The notes: generated by a model from the sequence alone, not told the origin. 64,000 bases of DNA from Chlorogloeopsis sp. ULAP01 (GCF_030381805.1 NZ_JAUDRH010000010.1:242848-306847), one strand, 5' to 3'. Positions 16,640 to 26,287 are shown, counted from the stretch's first letter. Translations and numbers: made by a program.

Positions 16640-17806
16640 TTAAAAAACATCAGCCGGATCGGCAGAATGCATTTTTCGCATCGTACTGACGGCAGAAATC
16701 ATACACATTATCACTGTTAAAAGAAAGACGGATACACTTCGTTCCACAGTCATAAAAATAGGTAGCATCGTAGCAGACGCTGCGATTTGATAAAGCCCCA
16801 GTGAAACTATAAATCCTGGAATGAAGCCTAACACAGCTAAGAGTAAAGCTTCTTGGATCAGTACAAGTACTAAATAGCGATCGCTATACCCAATTGCCTT
16901 GAGCATGGCGTACTCTGGTAAATTATCGGCAACGTCAGCATAAATAATTTGATAAACTATGACGATGCCAACAATAAAAGAAACAATTACACCCAAACCA
17001 AAAATGAAACCGATGGGAGTTGTGTTTGCCCAATAAGATTTTTCTGCCTCTGCAAAACCCTCAGGAGTAAGGATGATCGCATCATCGGGTAAACCTGCTG
17101 ATAAATTTTTTGCTACTTCTTGTACATCAGCATTCGGTTGTAACTTAATCAAACCTACCTGAATTTCACGAGGATGGCGATCGCTAAATAAAAGTAGAAA
17201 TGTGGAATCGCTAGTAATCACATTGCCGTATGCACCAAATGAGGCACCCAAGGTAAATAAACCAGTAACCCGAACATTAACATCATTTAATTCAGCTTCA
17301 ACAATTGATTGCTGTTGATATAAACTGGCAATAGGCCCAAACTGTGGTAGAGAAGCTCGATCAAAAAATATGGTGTTTAGCTTTTGCAGTTGACTGAGGT
17401 TTTGATTAACTTCAGCAAGTTTAAATGCTTTTGTTCTTGGATCGGTACCAAACACCAAAATTGTCTGTGTGCGAGATGTTTGAGGATTTTTCCATTTTCC
17501 TATACCCATGTAGATTGGACTTACCGACTCTACACCTGCAAACCCTAACGCCTGGTACAGTCGCTCTCTGGAAATATTTTTGACTGAATACACACTTTGA
17601 AAGTGAGGGTTTACCAGTACTAAATCTGCATCAAGAATCCTTTGTGGAGCTGTGGAACTCTCGAACAGCGAAGCTTCAAACCCCATCTGAGCAAAGATGA
17701 GAATATCTGCAAAGGCAATACCTATTATTGCTATCAAAAGACGAGTCTTCTGTTTGATCAACTGCCGCCATGCTAGAAGGGTTGTGCGAAAACATTTGCG
17801 AAGCAT
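16640..17806 (-). CDS. devC: DevC-type ABC exporter permease (FtsX-like)
   Basis: 388 residues. An N-terminal segment (LLIAIIGIAFADILIFAQMGF, residues 22-42), a large extracytoplasmic loop and three C-terminal membrane segments fit the MacB/DevC layout. The start LAWRQLIKQKTRLLIA and the end SAVSTMRKMHSADPADVF match DevC proteins. In heterocyst formers DevBCA exports glycolipids with TolC. Here no devA ATPase or devB adaptor is adjacent, so it is one of several likely DevC paralogues acting with partners elsewhere. It lies divergent from the HetI-type gene with about 215 bp between them. Confidence 0.85.
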   Translation of the reverse strand: MLRKCFRTTLLAWRQLIKQKTRLLIAIIGIAFADILIFAQMGFEASLFESSTAPQRILDADLVLVNPHFQSVYSVKNISRERLYQALGFAGVESVSPIYMGIGKWKNPQTSRTQTILVFGTDPRTKAFKLAEVNQNLSQLQKLNTIFFDRASLPQFGPIASLYQQQSIVEAELNDVNVRVTGLFTLGASFGAYGNVITSDSTFLLLFSDRHPREIQVGLIKLQPNADVQEVAKNLSAGLPDDAIILTPEGFAEAEKSYWANTTPIGFIFGLGVIVSFIVGIVIVYQIIYADVADNLPEYAMLKAIGYSDRYLVLVLIQEALLLAVLGFIPGFIVSLGLYQIAASATMLPIFMTVERSVSVFLLTVIMCMISAVSTMRKMHSADPADVF

Positions 17807-18022
17807 TTACCAGAGATCCCATTTTTGGACAAGTCCTGCTAACATATCTCTTGCAAAATGGATTAAAAACCGGAGAGCTAGGTAAAGAATGGATAACGGA
17901 TATAACAGAGAAATTGCTTATAAAGCCAATACATAAGCTAGTCGTGATATCCGCTACGTAATTTTTTGGCAATTTTGATATGAAATTAAAGAAAACTGCA
18001 AAATCCCAAATTTCATGAATTG

Positions 18023-18742
18023 ATGACTTTTGCTAATCATGAGTGGTTTCCCGCTCCGACTGATTTAACTTTATTGCCGGATGATGTTCATCTGTGGCGA
18101 ATCGAGCTTGAGCGATCGCAACTCGAACTAGAAAGTTTGCTGACAACTCTCTGTGGTGACGAAGTCGCAAGAGCTAATCGATTTTATTTTCAGCAACATC
18201 AAGAGCGTTTTATTGCAGGTAGGGGTATTCTCCGCGCTATTTTAGGACGTTACTTGCAGATTGAGCCACAGGCAGTGCAGTTTGACTATCAAGCTCAAGG
18301 CAAACCATTATTAGCTGGTAAATTTGCCTGTAGCGGGCTATCGTTTAATTTGTCTCACTCTCAGGATTTGGCTTTGTGTGCGGTTACGACTCACCGCCCA
18401 ATTGGAGTTGATTTAGAATATATCCGCTCTGTAAGTGATGTAGAAAGCCTTGCTCAAAGATTTTTTGCACCTAGAGAATATGCTGTAGTGCGATCGCTTC
18501 CTCCCGATCAAAAGCAACAGATATTTTTCCGTTATTGGACTTGTAAAGAAGCATATTTGAAAGCAACGGGAGTAGGAATAGCTCATTTGGAGGAAGTAGA
18601 AATTTTCTTGACACCAGAATCACCAGCAAAGCTTAATACTGATGAGGAGTGGAGTCTTGTAGAGCTAATACCCGCTCCCAATTATGTGGCTGCAACTGCT
18701 GTGGCTGGTTCAAGATTTAATTTGAAGTGCTGGCAATATTGA
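18023..18742 (+). CDS. hetI: 4'-phosphopantetheinyl transferase (HetI/Sfp family)
   Basis: 239 residues from the ATG at 18023; an in-frame TTG directly precedes it. The Sfp-type motifs are present: GRGILRAILGRYL, LSFNLSHSQDLALCAV, PIGVDLEYIR (Mg-binding acidic pair) and FFRYWTCKEAYLKATGVG. The enzyme transfers phosphopantetheine from CoA to carrier proteins of fatty acid, polyketide and peptide synthases. In Nostocales HetI-type enzymes serve heterocyst glycolipid synthesis. The DevC-type gene next door fits but does not prove that link. Confidence 0.88.
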   Translation: MTFANHEWFPAPTDLTLLPDDVHLWRIELERSQLELESLLTTLCGDEVARANRFYFQQHQERFIAGRGILRAILGRYLQIEPQAVQFDYQAQGKPLLAGKFACSGLSFNLSHSQDLALCAVTTHRPIGVDLEYIRSVSDVESLAQRFFAPREYAVVRSLPPDQKQQIFFRYWTCKEAYLKATGVGIAHLEEVEIFLTPESPAKLNTDEEWSLVELIPAPNYVAATAVAGSRFNLKCWQY

Positions 18743-18756
18743 GGGGATAGTCATTA

Positions 18757-18825
18757 GTAGGGGCGGGTTTAGAAGATAAATTATCAGTTTGAACGGCAAG
18801 ATTATCAACAAAACCCGCCCGTACA
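18757..18825. repeat. MITE-like repeat, copy 1
   Basis: Starts GTAGGGGCGGGTTTAGAAGA and ends AAAACCCGCCCGTAC, so the ends are inverted repeats. Related copies are at 20186-20250 and 42375-42442. It has no coding capacity and lies between hetI and cbiD. Confidence 0.7.
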
Positions 18826-18983
18826 CTAGTTGGTAGGGCAGGGTTTATTTAGATATTTTTTCATCCTAGAAAGATTGTTGTTAAAATCAGCCCGTACGGT
18901 AGTTAATGGTTAACTCGCGATCGCAACCTATTCAATAATATTGAATGTACAAAAATTCTTTAAATCTACTTCATTAACAGCCA

Positions 18984-20069
18984 ATGGCTCGTACAGGTTA
19001 TACCTTACCAGTTTTTGCAGTAGCTGCCGCGAAGGCGGCTCTAATGCATCTGCTAGAAAAAATAGACTCTCAACAGTCTGTTAAACTTGACATTCTGCCA
19101 GGTACAGCAGAAATTTTTATCTCTCAACTAGCAAGGCTAGAGCCTGAAAGTGCCTTAGCAATCACTCTCAGTGAGCCAGGCGATAATCTAGATTTAACTA
19201 GAAATACGCCCATCTGGGCTTGGGTGCGGTTGTCTGAGCGACAGTCTCAAGCTTTGGCTTTGGAGGCTGGTGAAGGCTTGGGAAAAACTGCATCGGGAAA
19301 ACCAGCAATATACAGCTATGCCCGTCAACTATTTGATACCAATTTATTGCCATTGATTCCGCCAGAGCAAACAGCAACAGTATCGATTATTCTGCCCGAA
19401 GGACGTCAGTTGGCACAACGAACTTCTAATGAGGCTTTTGGTATTTTGGAGGGATTAGCATTGTTGGGAACTAGCGGTATCTCTCAACCTTTGTCAGCAG
19501 CTGAACACTTGGAAGAATTTCGTTTGTCGTTGGGCGATCGCGTTACATTTTCTCCCCATTTAGTCTTTTGTATTGGCAGCAATGGTATGCAAGTAGCACA
19601 ACGTTTAGGTATACCAGAATCAGCCATTGTACAAACAGGTAATTGGATTGGCGCAATGCTTGTAGAAGCTGGGTTAAACCAGGCAAAATCTGTTTTATTG
19701 TTAGGGTACCACGGCAAGCTAATTAAGCTCGCAGGCGGTATTTTCAACACATCTAGCCATTTAGCAGATGCCAAACTAGAAATTATTAGTGCTACTGTAG
19801 TTGGAGTTAGTAGCGATTTAGAAGCAGTACGAGCCGTTTTAGATGCAAAAACAGCTGATGCAGCATACAAAAAATTGGTGGAACTAGGCTTGTCAGAATT
19901 AGTATTTGAAACGCTAGCTGAAAAAATTAGTCACAGGGCTACTGCATACGTGCAAAAATACGCCAATGTCGCCCTTAAAGTTGGTACGGTTTTATTTAAT
20001 CGTCAAGGTGAAATTATCACTCAAGACTCACAGGCAAAAGAAATTTTAATGATTCAGCGATCGCTTTAA
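18984..20069 (+). CDS. cbiD: Cobalt-precorrin-5B C1-methyltransferase
   Basis: 361 residues. RTGYTLPVFAVAAAKAAL at the start, ALEAGEGLGKTASGKPAI, and TGNWIGAMLVEAGLN followed by LLLGYHGKLIKLAGGIFNTS are family features of CbiD. It methylates the corrin ring in anaerobic-type cobalamin synthesis, in the cytosol. The next gene downstream on the same strand is cbiC/cobH, but 314 bp of repeat DNA separates them, so the two may not be one transcript. Confidence 0.93.
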   Translation: MARTGYTLPVFAVAAAKAALMHLLEKIDSQQSVKLDILPGTAEIFISQLARLEPESALAITLSEPGDNLDLTRNTPIWAWVRLSERQSQALALEAGEGLGKTASGKPAIYSYARQLFDTNLLPLIPPEQTATVSIILPEGRQLAQRTSNEAFGILEGLALLGTSGISQPLSAAEHLEEFRLSLGDRVTFSPHLVFCIGSNGMQVAQRLGIPESAIVQTGNWIGAMLVEAGLNQAKSVLLLGYHGKLIKLAGGIFNTSSHLADAKLEIISATVVGVSSDLEAVRAVLDAKTADAAYKKLVELGLSELVFETLAEKISHRATAYVQKYANVALKVGTVLFNRQGEIITQDSQAKEILMIQRSL

Positions 20070-20383
20070 CTGAAAATTTAAGGGCAGGTTTATACCGAGT
20101 TGCGTTCAAACATATTAATTTTGGCAGGCAGGGGGGCAGGGGAGCAGAGGGGAGAATAACTACTAACCACTAACTACTAACTACTGTACGGGCGGGTTTA
20201 AAAGATAAATTGTCGCTTTTCACCAAAGTTAATCAACAAAACCCGCACGGCAATCGCTACAACGCGCTTAACCCGACGCCAGGTGCTACAACGCGCTTAA
20301 CCCGCAAGGGCGCACTGACTCCGCAACGCCCTGCCTCCCCTACTAACTACTAACTACTATCCACTATCCACTAACAAACACCT
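20070..20383. repeat. Repeat-filled spacer between cbiD and cbiC
   Basis: It contains, in order, a CTAACTACTAA short tandem repeat (about 20158-20185), MITE-like copy 2 (20186-20250), two copies of ACGCGCTTAACCCG (20255-20325) and a second CTAACTACTAA/CTATCCACTA tandem array (about 20340-20375). No gene. Confidence 0.75.
20186..20250. repeat. MITE-like repeat, copy 2
   Basis: GTACGGGCGGGTTTAAAAGA at the left, ACAAAACCCGCACGG at the right, with the shared internal block AAGATAAATTGTCG. It is homologous to copies at 18757 and (inverted) 42375. Confidence 0.7.
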
Positions 20384-21007
20384 ATGAACTACCTTCGGGA
20401 TGGCAACGAAATCTATCGCCAATCCTTTGCCATCATTCGCTCAGAAGCAAATCTGTCTCTACTTGCCCCAGATGTGGCAAATATTGCCGTGCGTCTAATT
20501 CATGCCTGTGGAATGACAGATATTGTGGATGATTTGGTAGCTTCACCAACAGCAGTACTATCAGCACGTACAGCCCTAAGAGCAGGAGCGCCAATTTTGT
20601 GTGATGCTCGGATGCTAGCAGAAGGAATTATTCGACGGCGGCTTCCTGCGGAAAATACTATAATTTGCACCCTCAATCATCCAGATGTGCCGCAGCTGGC
20701 TCAGAAATTTGCGACAACTCGTTCTGCTGCCGCCTTAGAATTATGGCGATCGCATTTAGAAGGAGCAGTAGTAGCAATAGGCAATGCGCCTACCGCTTTG
20801 TTCCGATTATTGGAAATGTTAGATGCTCAAGCAGCAAAACCAGCTGTAATTTTGGGCTTTCCTGTTGGATTTGTCGGAGCCGCAGAATCGAAAGCACTAC
20901 TAGCAGCAGATAGTCGAGGTGTGCCATTCTTAACATTATTAGGAAGACGGGGTGGAAGTGCGATCGCTGCTGCCGCCGTCAATGCTCTAGCTATAGAACA
21001 AGAGTGA
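20384..21007 (+). CDS. cobH: Precorrin-8X / cobalt-precorrin-8 methylmutase
   Basis: 207 residues, normal for the family. IYRQSFAIIRSEANL, the catalytic-His segment RLIHACGMTDIVDD, and GAPILCDARMLAEGI are characteristic. Later NAPTALFRLLEML and GFPVGFVGAAESK form the conserved C-terminal half. It moves the C11 methyl to C12 to give hydrogenobyrinate or cobyrinate. With cbiD upstream it marks a corrin-ring gene pair. Confidence 0.93.
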   Translation: MNYLRDGNEIYRQSFAIIRSEANLSLLAPDVANIAVRLIHACGMTDIVDDLVASPTAVLSARTALRAGAPILCDARMLAEGIIRRRLPAENTIICTLNHPDVPQLAQKFATTRSAAALELWRSHLEGAVVAIGNAPTALFRLLEMLDAQAAKPAVILGFPVGFVGAAESKALLAADSRGVPFLTLLGRRGGSAIAAAAVNALAIEQE

Positions 21008-21110
21008 TGTCGAAACTACGTCTATTTAGCTAACATCAGAGTTAGGCGTAAAGCCTGGTTTAACATAAAAAAGTATTAATTCACCAATTACAACTGCGAT
21101 CGCCCCTCTA

Positions 21111-21896
21111 ATGGATTGGAAAGAAATCTCTGGTAACTGGGTGTTACTTCCCCAAAAACCTATCGGTATCATTCATTTTTTAGGGGGTGCATTTGTCGCC
21201 ACTGCACCTCACATCACTTACCGTTTATTACTGGAAAATACAGCAGAAAAAGGTTTTGTGGTTATTGCCACGCCGTTTGTGAATACTCTAGATCATGCGG
21301 CGATCGCAAAACAAGTTCTTCTTAACTTTGAACGTGTCTTAGTACGCTTAGAAGATAGAGGCTTATTAAGCAAAGGCTACCTCCCCATTTATGGCATCGG
21401 GCATAGTATGGGATGCAAACTCCATTTACTCATCGGTAGTTTGTTTCCTGTAGAACGTGCTGGTAATATTCTCATTTCTTTTAACAACTACGCTGCCCGT
21501 GATGCTATTCCCTTAGTAGAACAGTTAAATTCTAATTTTCAGTTTAATGCTAATCTTACTGTTGAGTTCACCCCTTCACCACTAGAAACCACTAAACTTG
21601 TGCAGGAGCGGTACAATATTCGTCGTAACCTGCTCATCAAATTTACTAATGATACTATCGATCAGTCAGCAGCTTTAACTGAACTGCTAGAACAGCGCTT
21701 TCCAGGTATGGTAACAGCGCAAACACTTCCAGGTAATCATCTCACACCTCTAGGACAAGATGTTAAATGGCAACCAGGCAAGGAATTTAACCCCTTAGAT
21801 GCGATCGGGCAATGGTTCAAACAAGAAATGTACCGAGATTTGCATCAACTCAAACGCACTATACTTTTTTGGCTCAATCCCCTGTCACCCTTATAA
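21111..21896 (+). CDS. DUF1350 alpha/beta-hydrolase-like protein
   Basis: 261 residues. The fold shows HFLGGAFVATAPHITYRLLL and the nucleophile-elbow-like GIGHSMGCKLH (Ser in GHSMG). FNNYAARDAIP and LPGNHLTPLGQ (candidate catalytic His) follow. DUF1350 proteins are common in cyanobacteria and plastids. The reaction is unknown, although a lipase or esterase-type hydrolase is suggested by the fold. It follows cobH by about 100 bp on the same strand. Confidence 0.8.
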   Translation: MDWKEISGNWVLLPQKPIGIIHFLGGAFVATAPHITYRLLLENTAEKGFVVIATPFVNTLDHAAIAKQVLLNFERVLVRLEDRGLLSKGYLPIYGIGHSMGCKLHLLIGSLFPVERAGNILISFNNYAARDAIPLVEQLNSNFQFNANLTVEFTPSPLETTKLVQERYNIRRNLLIKFTNDTIDQSAALTELLEQRFPGMVTAQTLPGNHLTPLGQDVKWQPGKEFNPLDAIGQWFKQEMYRDLHQLKRTILFWLNPLSPL

Positions 21897-22067
21897 TTAG
21901 CTTTTTGTTTACATTTATACTAAATTTGGGCAAAGTAGATTGATAGACAGTTAACAAATTACTTCTAGCAGCCAATAAGATTACCTGTGGAATTCTAGCT
22001 TCCGCTCGTTTATTTACACTTTGGCTGATAAAGGTAATCTTTGAAATTATAAGCACACCTATCTCTT

Positions 22068-23192
22068 ATGTTTCAAATTTTAGTAATTGATGATGATCCT
22101 GCAGTACAGATTCTCTTAAAAAGAATGCTGGAAAAACAGGGTTATGAGGTAGTAGGTGCTAGTAATGGTGAGGAAGGGATAAAACAAGCACTAATCTGTC
22201 ATCCTGCACTGATAATTTGCGATTGGATCATGCCAGGGATGAATGGGTTAGAAGTTTGCCAGTGTATTAAGGCAAACCCAGAGTTGTCTACTACATTCTT
22301 TATTCTTTTAACATCCTTATATTCAGTTGCCGATCGCGTCAAGGGCTTAGATGCAGGTGCAGATGATTTTATTACTAAACCCATAGAACATAATGAACTG
22401 CAAGCGCGGGTGAGAGCAGGATTGCGTCTACACCAGCTAAGTCGAGATTTACAAATCCAAAAGCAAATTTTAGAAGCTGAATTGGAGGAAGCAGCCGAAT
22501 ATGTACGTTCGCTCTTACCTCCACCCATGACAGAGCCTTTGAGAATCGATTTTCGCTTCATTCCCTCACGTCAACTTGGTGGTGATTGTTTTGATTACTA
22601 CTGGCTCGATTCTAATTATCTAGCAATATATTTGCTGGATACTGCCGGACATGGGCTGAGAGCAACTCTCCCTTCTATTTCTGTTTTGAATTTACTCCGC
22701 TCTCGTGCTCTTAAAAACTTAAATTACTATCAACCCAGTGAGGTACTCAGAGCATTAAATGACACATTCCAAATTAATTATCAAAATGACAAATATTTTA
22801 CTATTTGGTACGGAGTTTATAACCGTATTAAGCATCAACTTGTTTATTCTACTGCTGGACATCCACCCGCAATATTAACAACAGCTAAATCAACTGATAT
22901 CACCAAGGCAAAACTTCTAAGAACTCCTGGTATTCCCATTGGAATGTTTCCACAGGTAAAATATGTGGATGGTTTCTGCGATATCGAAAAAGATAGCACC
23001 CTCTATATTTTTAGTGATGGTGCTTATGAAATTGCTAAACCAGATGGTATGCTTTGGGGTTTGGAAAATTTTGTGAAGATGGTTGTTAATAGTAATTACC
23101 ATCTCGATCAAATCATAAATCAGTTAACTGCATTGAAACAACAAGAATCTTTTGATGATGATTTATCTATACTACAATTAAAATTTCATTAG
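22068..23192 (+). CDS. Response regulator fused to PP2C/SpoIIE-type phosphatase (RsbU-like)
   Basis: 374 residues. The receiver domain (about 1-120) has ILVIDDDPAVQILL, the phospho-accepting Asp in ALIICDWIMPGMNG (about residue 52) and a conserved Lys in FITKPIE. A short coiled linker (130-150) leads to a PP2C/SpoIIE domain with RQLGGDCFDYY, LLDTAGHGLRATL and LYIFSDGAYE metal-binding motifs. Such proteins dephosphorylate STAS antagonists in partner-switching cascades. A STAS gene lies convergent just downstream, so the two may be partners (inference). Confidence 0.9.
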   Translation: MFQILVIDDDPAVQILLKRMLEKQGYEVVGASNGEEGIKQALICHPALIICDWIMPGMNGLEVCQCIKANPELSTTFFILLTSLYSVADRVKGLDAGADDFITKPIEHNELQARVRAGLRLHQLSRDLQIQKQILEAELEEAAEYVRSLLPPPMTEPLRIDFRFIPSRQLGGDCFDYYWLDSNYLAIYLLDTAGHGLRATLPSISVLNLLRSRALKNLNYYQPSEVLRALNDTFQINYQNDKYFTIWYGVYNRIKHQLVYSTAGHPPAILTTAKSTDITKAKLLRTPGIPIGMFPQVKYVDGFCDIEKDSTLYIFSDGAYEIAKPDGMLWGLENFVKMVVNSNYHLDQIINQLTALKQQESFDDDLSILQLKFH

Positions 23193-23290
23193 TTACGTAT
23201 CTTTCAAATATAATTAAATATTAGTCTAAAATAATTAGACAAAATCTTCTAATTTGACATTGCTTAAATATAACTTTTATATCTTCATGC

Positions 23291-23620
23291 TTATTCACTT
23301 TTAAATACTTCCGCACTCTTAAATTCATCTTGATCGGTAAAAATCTCAAAGACTTTATCCATACCAGTTAACTCAAATAATATTCTCACCTGCTCATTCA
23401 TAGAACATACTACTAATTTACTCTCTACTGCCCGCAAAGTTTTAAAAGCCAACACAAGAGCACCAAGTCCAGAACTATCCATAAATGTTACGTCTTCCAA
23501 ATCAACTAATATAATCTTTGCCCCACTTTTTAGAGTTTCGGCAATTTTTTCCCGAAATTCCTGTGACTTTGTAGAGTCTAAAATTCCACTTGGCTTAACT
23601 ATTCCTACTTGAACCATCAT
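23291..23620 (-). CDS. STAS-domain anti-sigma factor antagonist
   Basis: 109 residues. The motif ILVDLEDVTFMDSSGLGALV carries the phosphorylatable Ser of DSSG (about residue 58). Known family members bind or release an anti-sigma-type kinase depending on phosphorylation. The gene is convergent with the response-regulator phosphatase, about 100 bp away, which makes that protein a likely modifier. The matching kinase is not in the window. Confidence 0.9.
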   Translation of the reverse strand: MMVQVGIVKPSGILDSTKSQEFREKIAETLKSGAKIILVDLEDVTFMDSSGLGALVLAFKTLRAVESKLVVCSMNEQVRILFELTGMDKVFEIFTDQDEFKSAEVFKSE

Positions 23621-24896
23621 ATAATTTCAGTAATGTTTATTGTCATCGAGAATGTTCTAAATCTAGAATTATATCCTATTTCCAATTATTTATGACAATT
23701 ATGCATTTTATAAATTAATAAATTATTTAGTAATTTAGTAATAAATTCAGTAGCAAATAATAATTGAGATTAATTTAGCTTCTTCACTAAGGTATCTAGA
23801 TGCTGCTATGTGCAGCGATGAATTAGGCGATCGCTCTCAACAGACAGAGGTAATTTACCCACAAAAGAGTAATTCTAATATTTAGATTAAGTTTGAAGTT
23901 ATGAAACATTTTTCAATTTGTGTTATTTATTTTGAGTTATTAAATTTACACCTCGTTCAGATGAACATAACCTAACTTAAAATCCTGTAAAAAGCGACTT
24001 TTAATCCTATGTACTGCTTATTGCCATATATTACAACAGCTAATAGCCACTGTGTAATTTACACGTCTGCCTCTTTGAGTCTATGTATGGGTAAATTAAA
24101 TAACTAAACAATTAGTATTATTACTTACACAATTTGCCATGTCTTTTTTAAAAATTTATTTTTTTTATTTCAACTTTACTATCTCTTAACAAAATTATCG
24201 CACTGCTTTCCTCTAAGATTATATGGATACATTATTCGTATAACTATAAGAAAGCTGTCCATAATACAATATATTTAGACTTGTGCATCATGACTACAGC
24301 AGCAAACTCCACAAATAGGCTGCTAGGGGGCCGTTACAGCAACCGAGGAAGTATTTACTTGTTTGCTCCAATGGTTGACTTCAACATAATGGCTGAAGTT
24401 GGAGAGACTCCCCCTTAAATTGATGTACTTTTACTCGGTTAAAATTTTCATAAGTGATTCAACAATTGTATATCAATAAGAGTGTGAGGAGATTTTACTC
24501 CCTACTTGGTACAGCTTGAATAGATGTAGCTGAATTAATTAACTCTTTTGCTTGTTGACAACAGAATATTAAAATGACAAATCTATCAAACTTTTACTTA
24601 ACAAAAGTTGCAAGTAAATTGTTTGTTGTCTGATTATTCAGAGTGAAACTTTGTAAGTGACTAGGTCAAATATAATCGTCTCAACCATGAAATTAACCAA
24701 ATTTTGACATATTTTGGTTTGTATAGAGTTGATAATTCTGACTACTAGTGCTTATTTTTCTTGATTTACCAAGGTTATTAAGCTTTTTGCTGCCAAAAAT
24801 CAAAAATTGCGATATGTCATTTCTAAAAGCAAGCTAAAGTTAATAACTTTTCAGAACTCTTTTCAAGAAATATAGTTAGCTGAGAGTTATACAAAG
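23621..24896. other. 1.3-kb AT-rich stretch without a firm gene
   Basis: The region is strongly AT-rich. The only coding-like piece is a 42-residue ORF at 24290-24418, listed separately. No RNA gene, operon promoter or known repeat was recognised. Its length makes a non-coding RNA or long regulatory leader for the acyltransferase gene possible. Confidence 0.4.
24290..24418 (+). CDS. Candidate 42-residue ORF of unknown status
   Basis: MTTAANSTNRLLGGRYSNRG continues to a hydrophobic-acidic end VDFNIMAEVGETPP. The base composition is richer in GC than its surroundings, which suggests coding or former coding DNA. There is no ribosome site and no family is recognised. It may be a short gene or the 5' end of a truncated one. 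Confidence 0.25.
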   Translation: MTTAANSTNRLLGGRYSNRGSIYLFAPMVDFNIMAEVGETPP

Positions 24897-25628
24897 ATGA
24901 ATAGAAATAGCCAAAAATACCCTTCCAAGTGGCAACGAGTTCAAGAAACTATTTTATTTAATTTGTCAAAGGGTATACCAACAAGTATAGGTGTAAAATT
25001 AAGAAATTTACTTTACCGTAATATTTTTGCCAAAATTGGTAAATCTGTTCGTATCCAATATGGAGTAGAATTTATCGAACCTAGCTGTATTGAAATCGGT
25101 AACAATGTGGCAATTTTTCGAGGTGTTAATATCAACGCCAACGGACACCAAAATAACAAAATTTATCTAGCAGATGGAGTTGTTATTGATTATGGTGTTG
25201 ACATTAGATCATTAATAAACACGTCTATCTACATAGATAAAGATACTTTCATCGGCCCTTACGTATGTATGGCTGGGCCTGGAAATATTAAAATAGGTAA
25301 AAACTGTCTAATTGCATCCCATACGGGCATATTTGCTAATAATCATATTTATTCAGATCCAACCCAATCTATTGAATCTCAAGGCGTAACTTGCCAAGGT
25401 ATTGTGATTGAAGATGATTGTTGGCTAGGTTCTGGGGTAAAAGTCTTAGATGGTGTCACCATTGGTAAAGGTAGTGTTATTGGTGCCGGTTCTGTTGTTA
25501 CAAAAGATATCCCTGCCTTCTCTATTGCTGTGGGTGTGCCTGCACGAGTAATCAAAAGCCGTAAGGCAAAGGAATTTATTGACTCTCGATTACAAGGCAT
25601 CGGGGGAGAGCGACAACCATCTTCTTAA
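24897..25628 (+). CDS. Hexapeptide-repeat acyltransferase (WcaF/LacA-like)
   Basis: 243 residues. Left-handed beta-helix repeats run from about residue 55 to 215 (IEIGNNVAIFRGVNI, IKIGKNCLIASHTG, IVIEDDCWLGSGVKVL, VTIGKGSVIGAGSVVTKDIP). The end AVGVPARVIK is typical of sugar O-acetyltransferases in polysaccharide synthesis. A likely catalytic His is in ANNHIYSDP. The 3' end overlaps the convergent HTH/GrpE-like gene by four bases. The acceptor is unknown. Confidence 0.88.
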   Translation: MNRNSQKYPSKWQRVQETILFNLSKGIPTSIGVKLRNLLYRNIFAKIGKSVRIQYGVEFIEPSCIEIGNNVAIFRGVNINANGHQNNKIYLADGVVIDYGVDIRSLINTSIYIDKDTFIGPYVCMAGPGNIKIGKNCLIASHTGIFANNHIYSDPTQSIESQGVTCQGIVIEDDCWLGSGVKVLDGVTIGKGSVIGAGSVVTKDIPAFSIAVGVPARVIKSRKAKEFIDSRLQGIGGERQPSS

Positions 25629-26287
25629 TTTTTGTGGGGACTCACCTTAGCTCTATATAACAACTTGTCACCTTGACGATAACCTGTGTAACGCACCTTA
25701 ACAATTTCTCCTGGTTGCACATCTCCATCCATTAATTGGTGAAATTGAGGATCGTAGGGTAATTCTGATCCTACAGGTGCGATCGCTTCTATTTGCCAGT
25801 GCTGTAGAAGTTTTTCCAAAGGTTTTTGCACCAGAGGAACTATGTTAATCGCACTTAACTGTGGATTCTCTCGTGCTTTGTGAGCGGCAGTAGGAAATTG
25901 TAATAACAAAGATTCCAGCAGTTGTAAACTTGACTGCTGGAACTGTTGCTGCAAAACTAAGTGCTGTTGCTCTAGTTGTAATTGCAAGCGATCGTATTCA
26001 TTTCTTAAATCTGTGATTTGTCCTAACAAATCCTGATTTTGTGTAACTTTTGCTTCTATTAACTCTTGGCGAGAAAAAGTTGCCACTAATTCCTGCAATG
26101 ACACTTGTAGCACTTGCGATAATTTTAGCAGCACATCCACTCGCATTTGCTCCACTCCAAATCGTCGCAACCGCAAAACTTGACGTTCTGAAACGCCAGC
26201 AGCACCACTCAAGGCTTTAAAACTAGAAATACCCACTTGCTGCATCAATTTTTGCAACTTTGGAGTGAAATCATTATTATCAGGCAT
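25625..26287 (-). CDS. HTH domain plus coiled coil plus GrpE-like C-terminus
   Basis: 220 residues. Residues 5-70 form a Cro/XRE-type helix-turn-helix (SSFKALSGAAGVSERQVLRL, MRVDVLLKLSQVLQVSLQEL). Residues 75-125 form a Gln-rich coiled coil (LRNEYDRLQLQLEQQHLVLQ). The C-terminal part, APVGSELPYDPQFHQLM then PGEIVKVRYTGYRQGDKLLY, resembles the beta-wing of the Hsp70 nucleotide-exchange factor GrpE. It could link a DNA site or stress regulator to the DnaK system. Function is inferred from domains only. Confidence 0.75.
   Translation of the reverse strand: MPDNNDFTPKLQKLMQQVGISSFKALSGAAGVSERQVLRLRRFGVEQMRVDVLLKLSQVLQVSLQELVATFSRQELIEAKVTQNQDLLGQITDLRNEYDRLQLQLEQQHLVLQQQFQQSSLQLLESLLLQFPTAAHKARENPQLSAINIVPLVQKPLEKLLQHWQIEAIAPVGSELPYDPQFHQLMDGDVQPGEIVKVRYTGYRQGDKLLYRAKVSPHKN

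Noticed and set aside
17770..17961. 63-residue plus-strand ORF overlapping the DevC start
   Set aside because: It lies in the divergent promoter region, has no recognised domain and partly antisenses devC.
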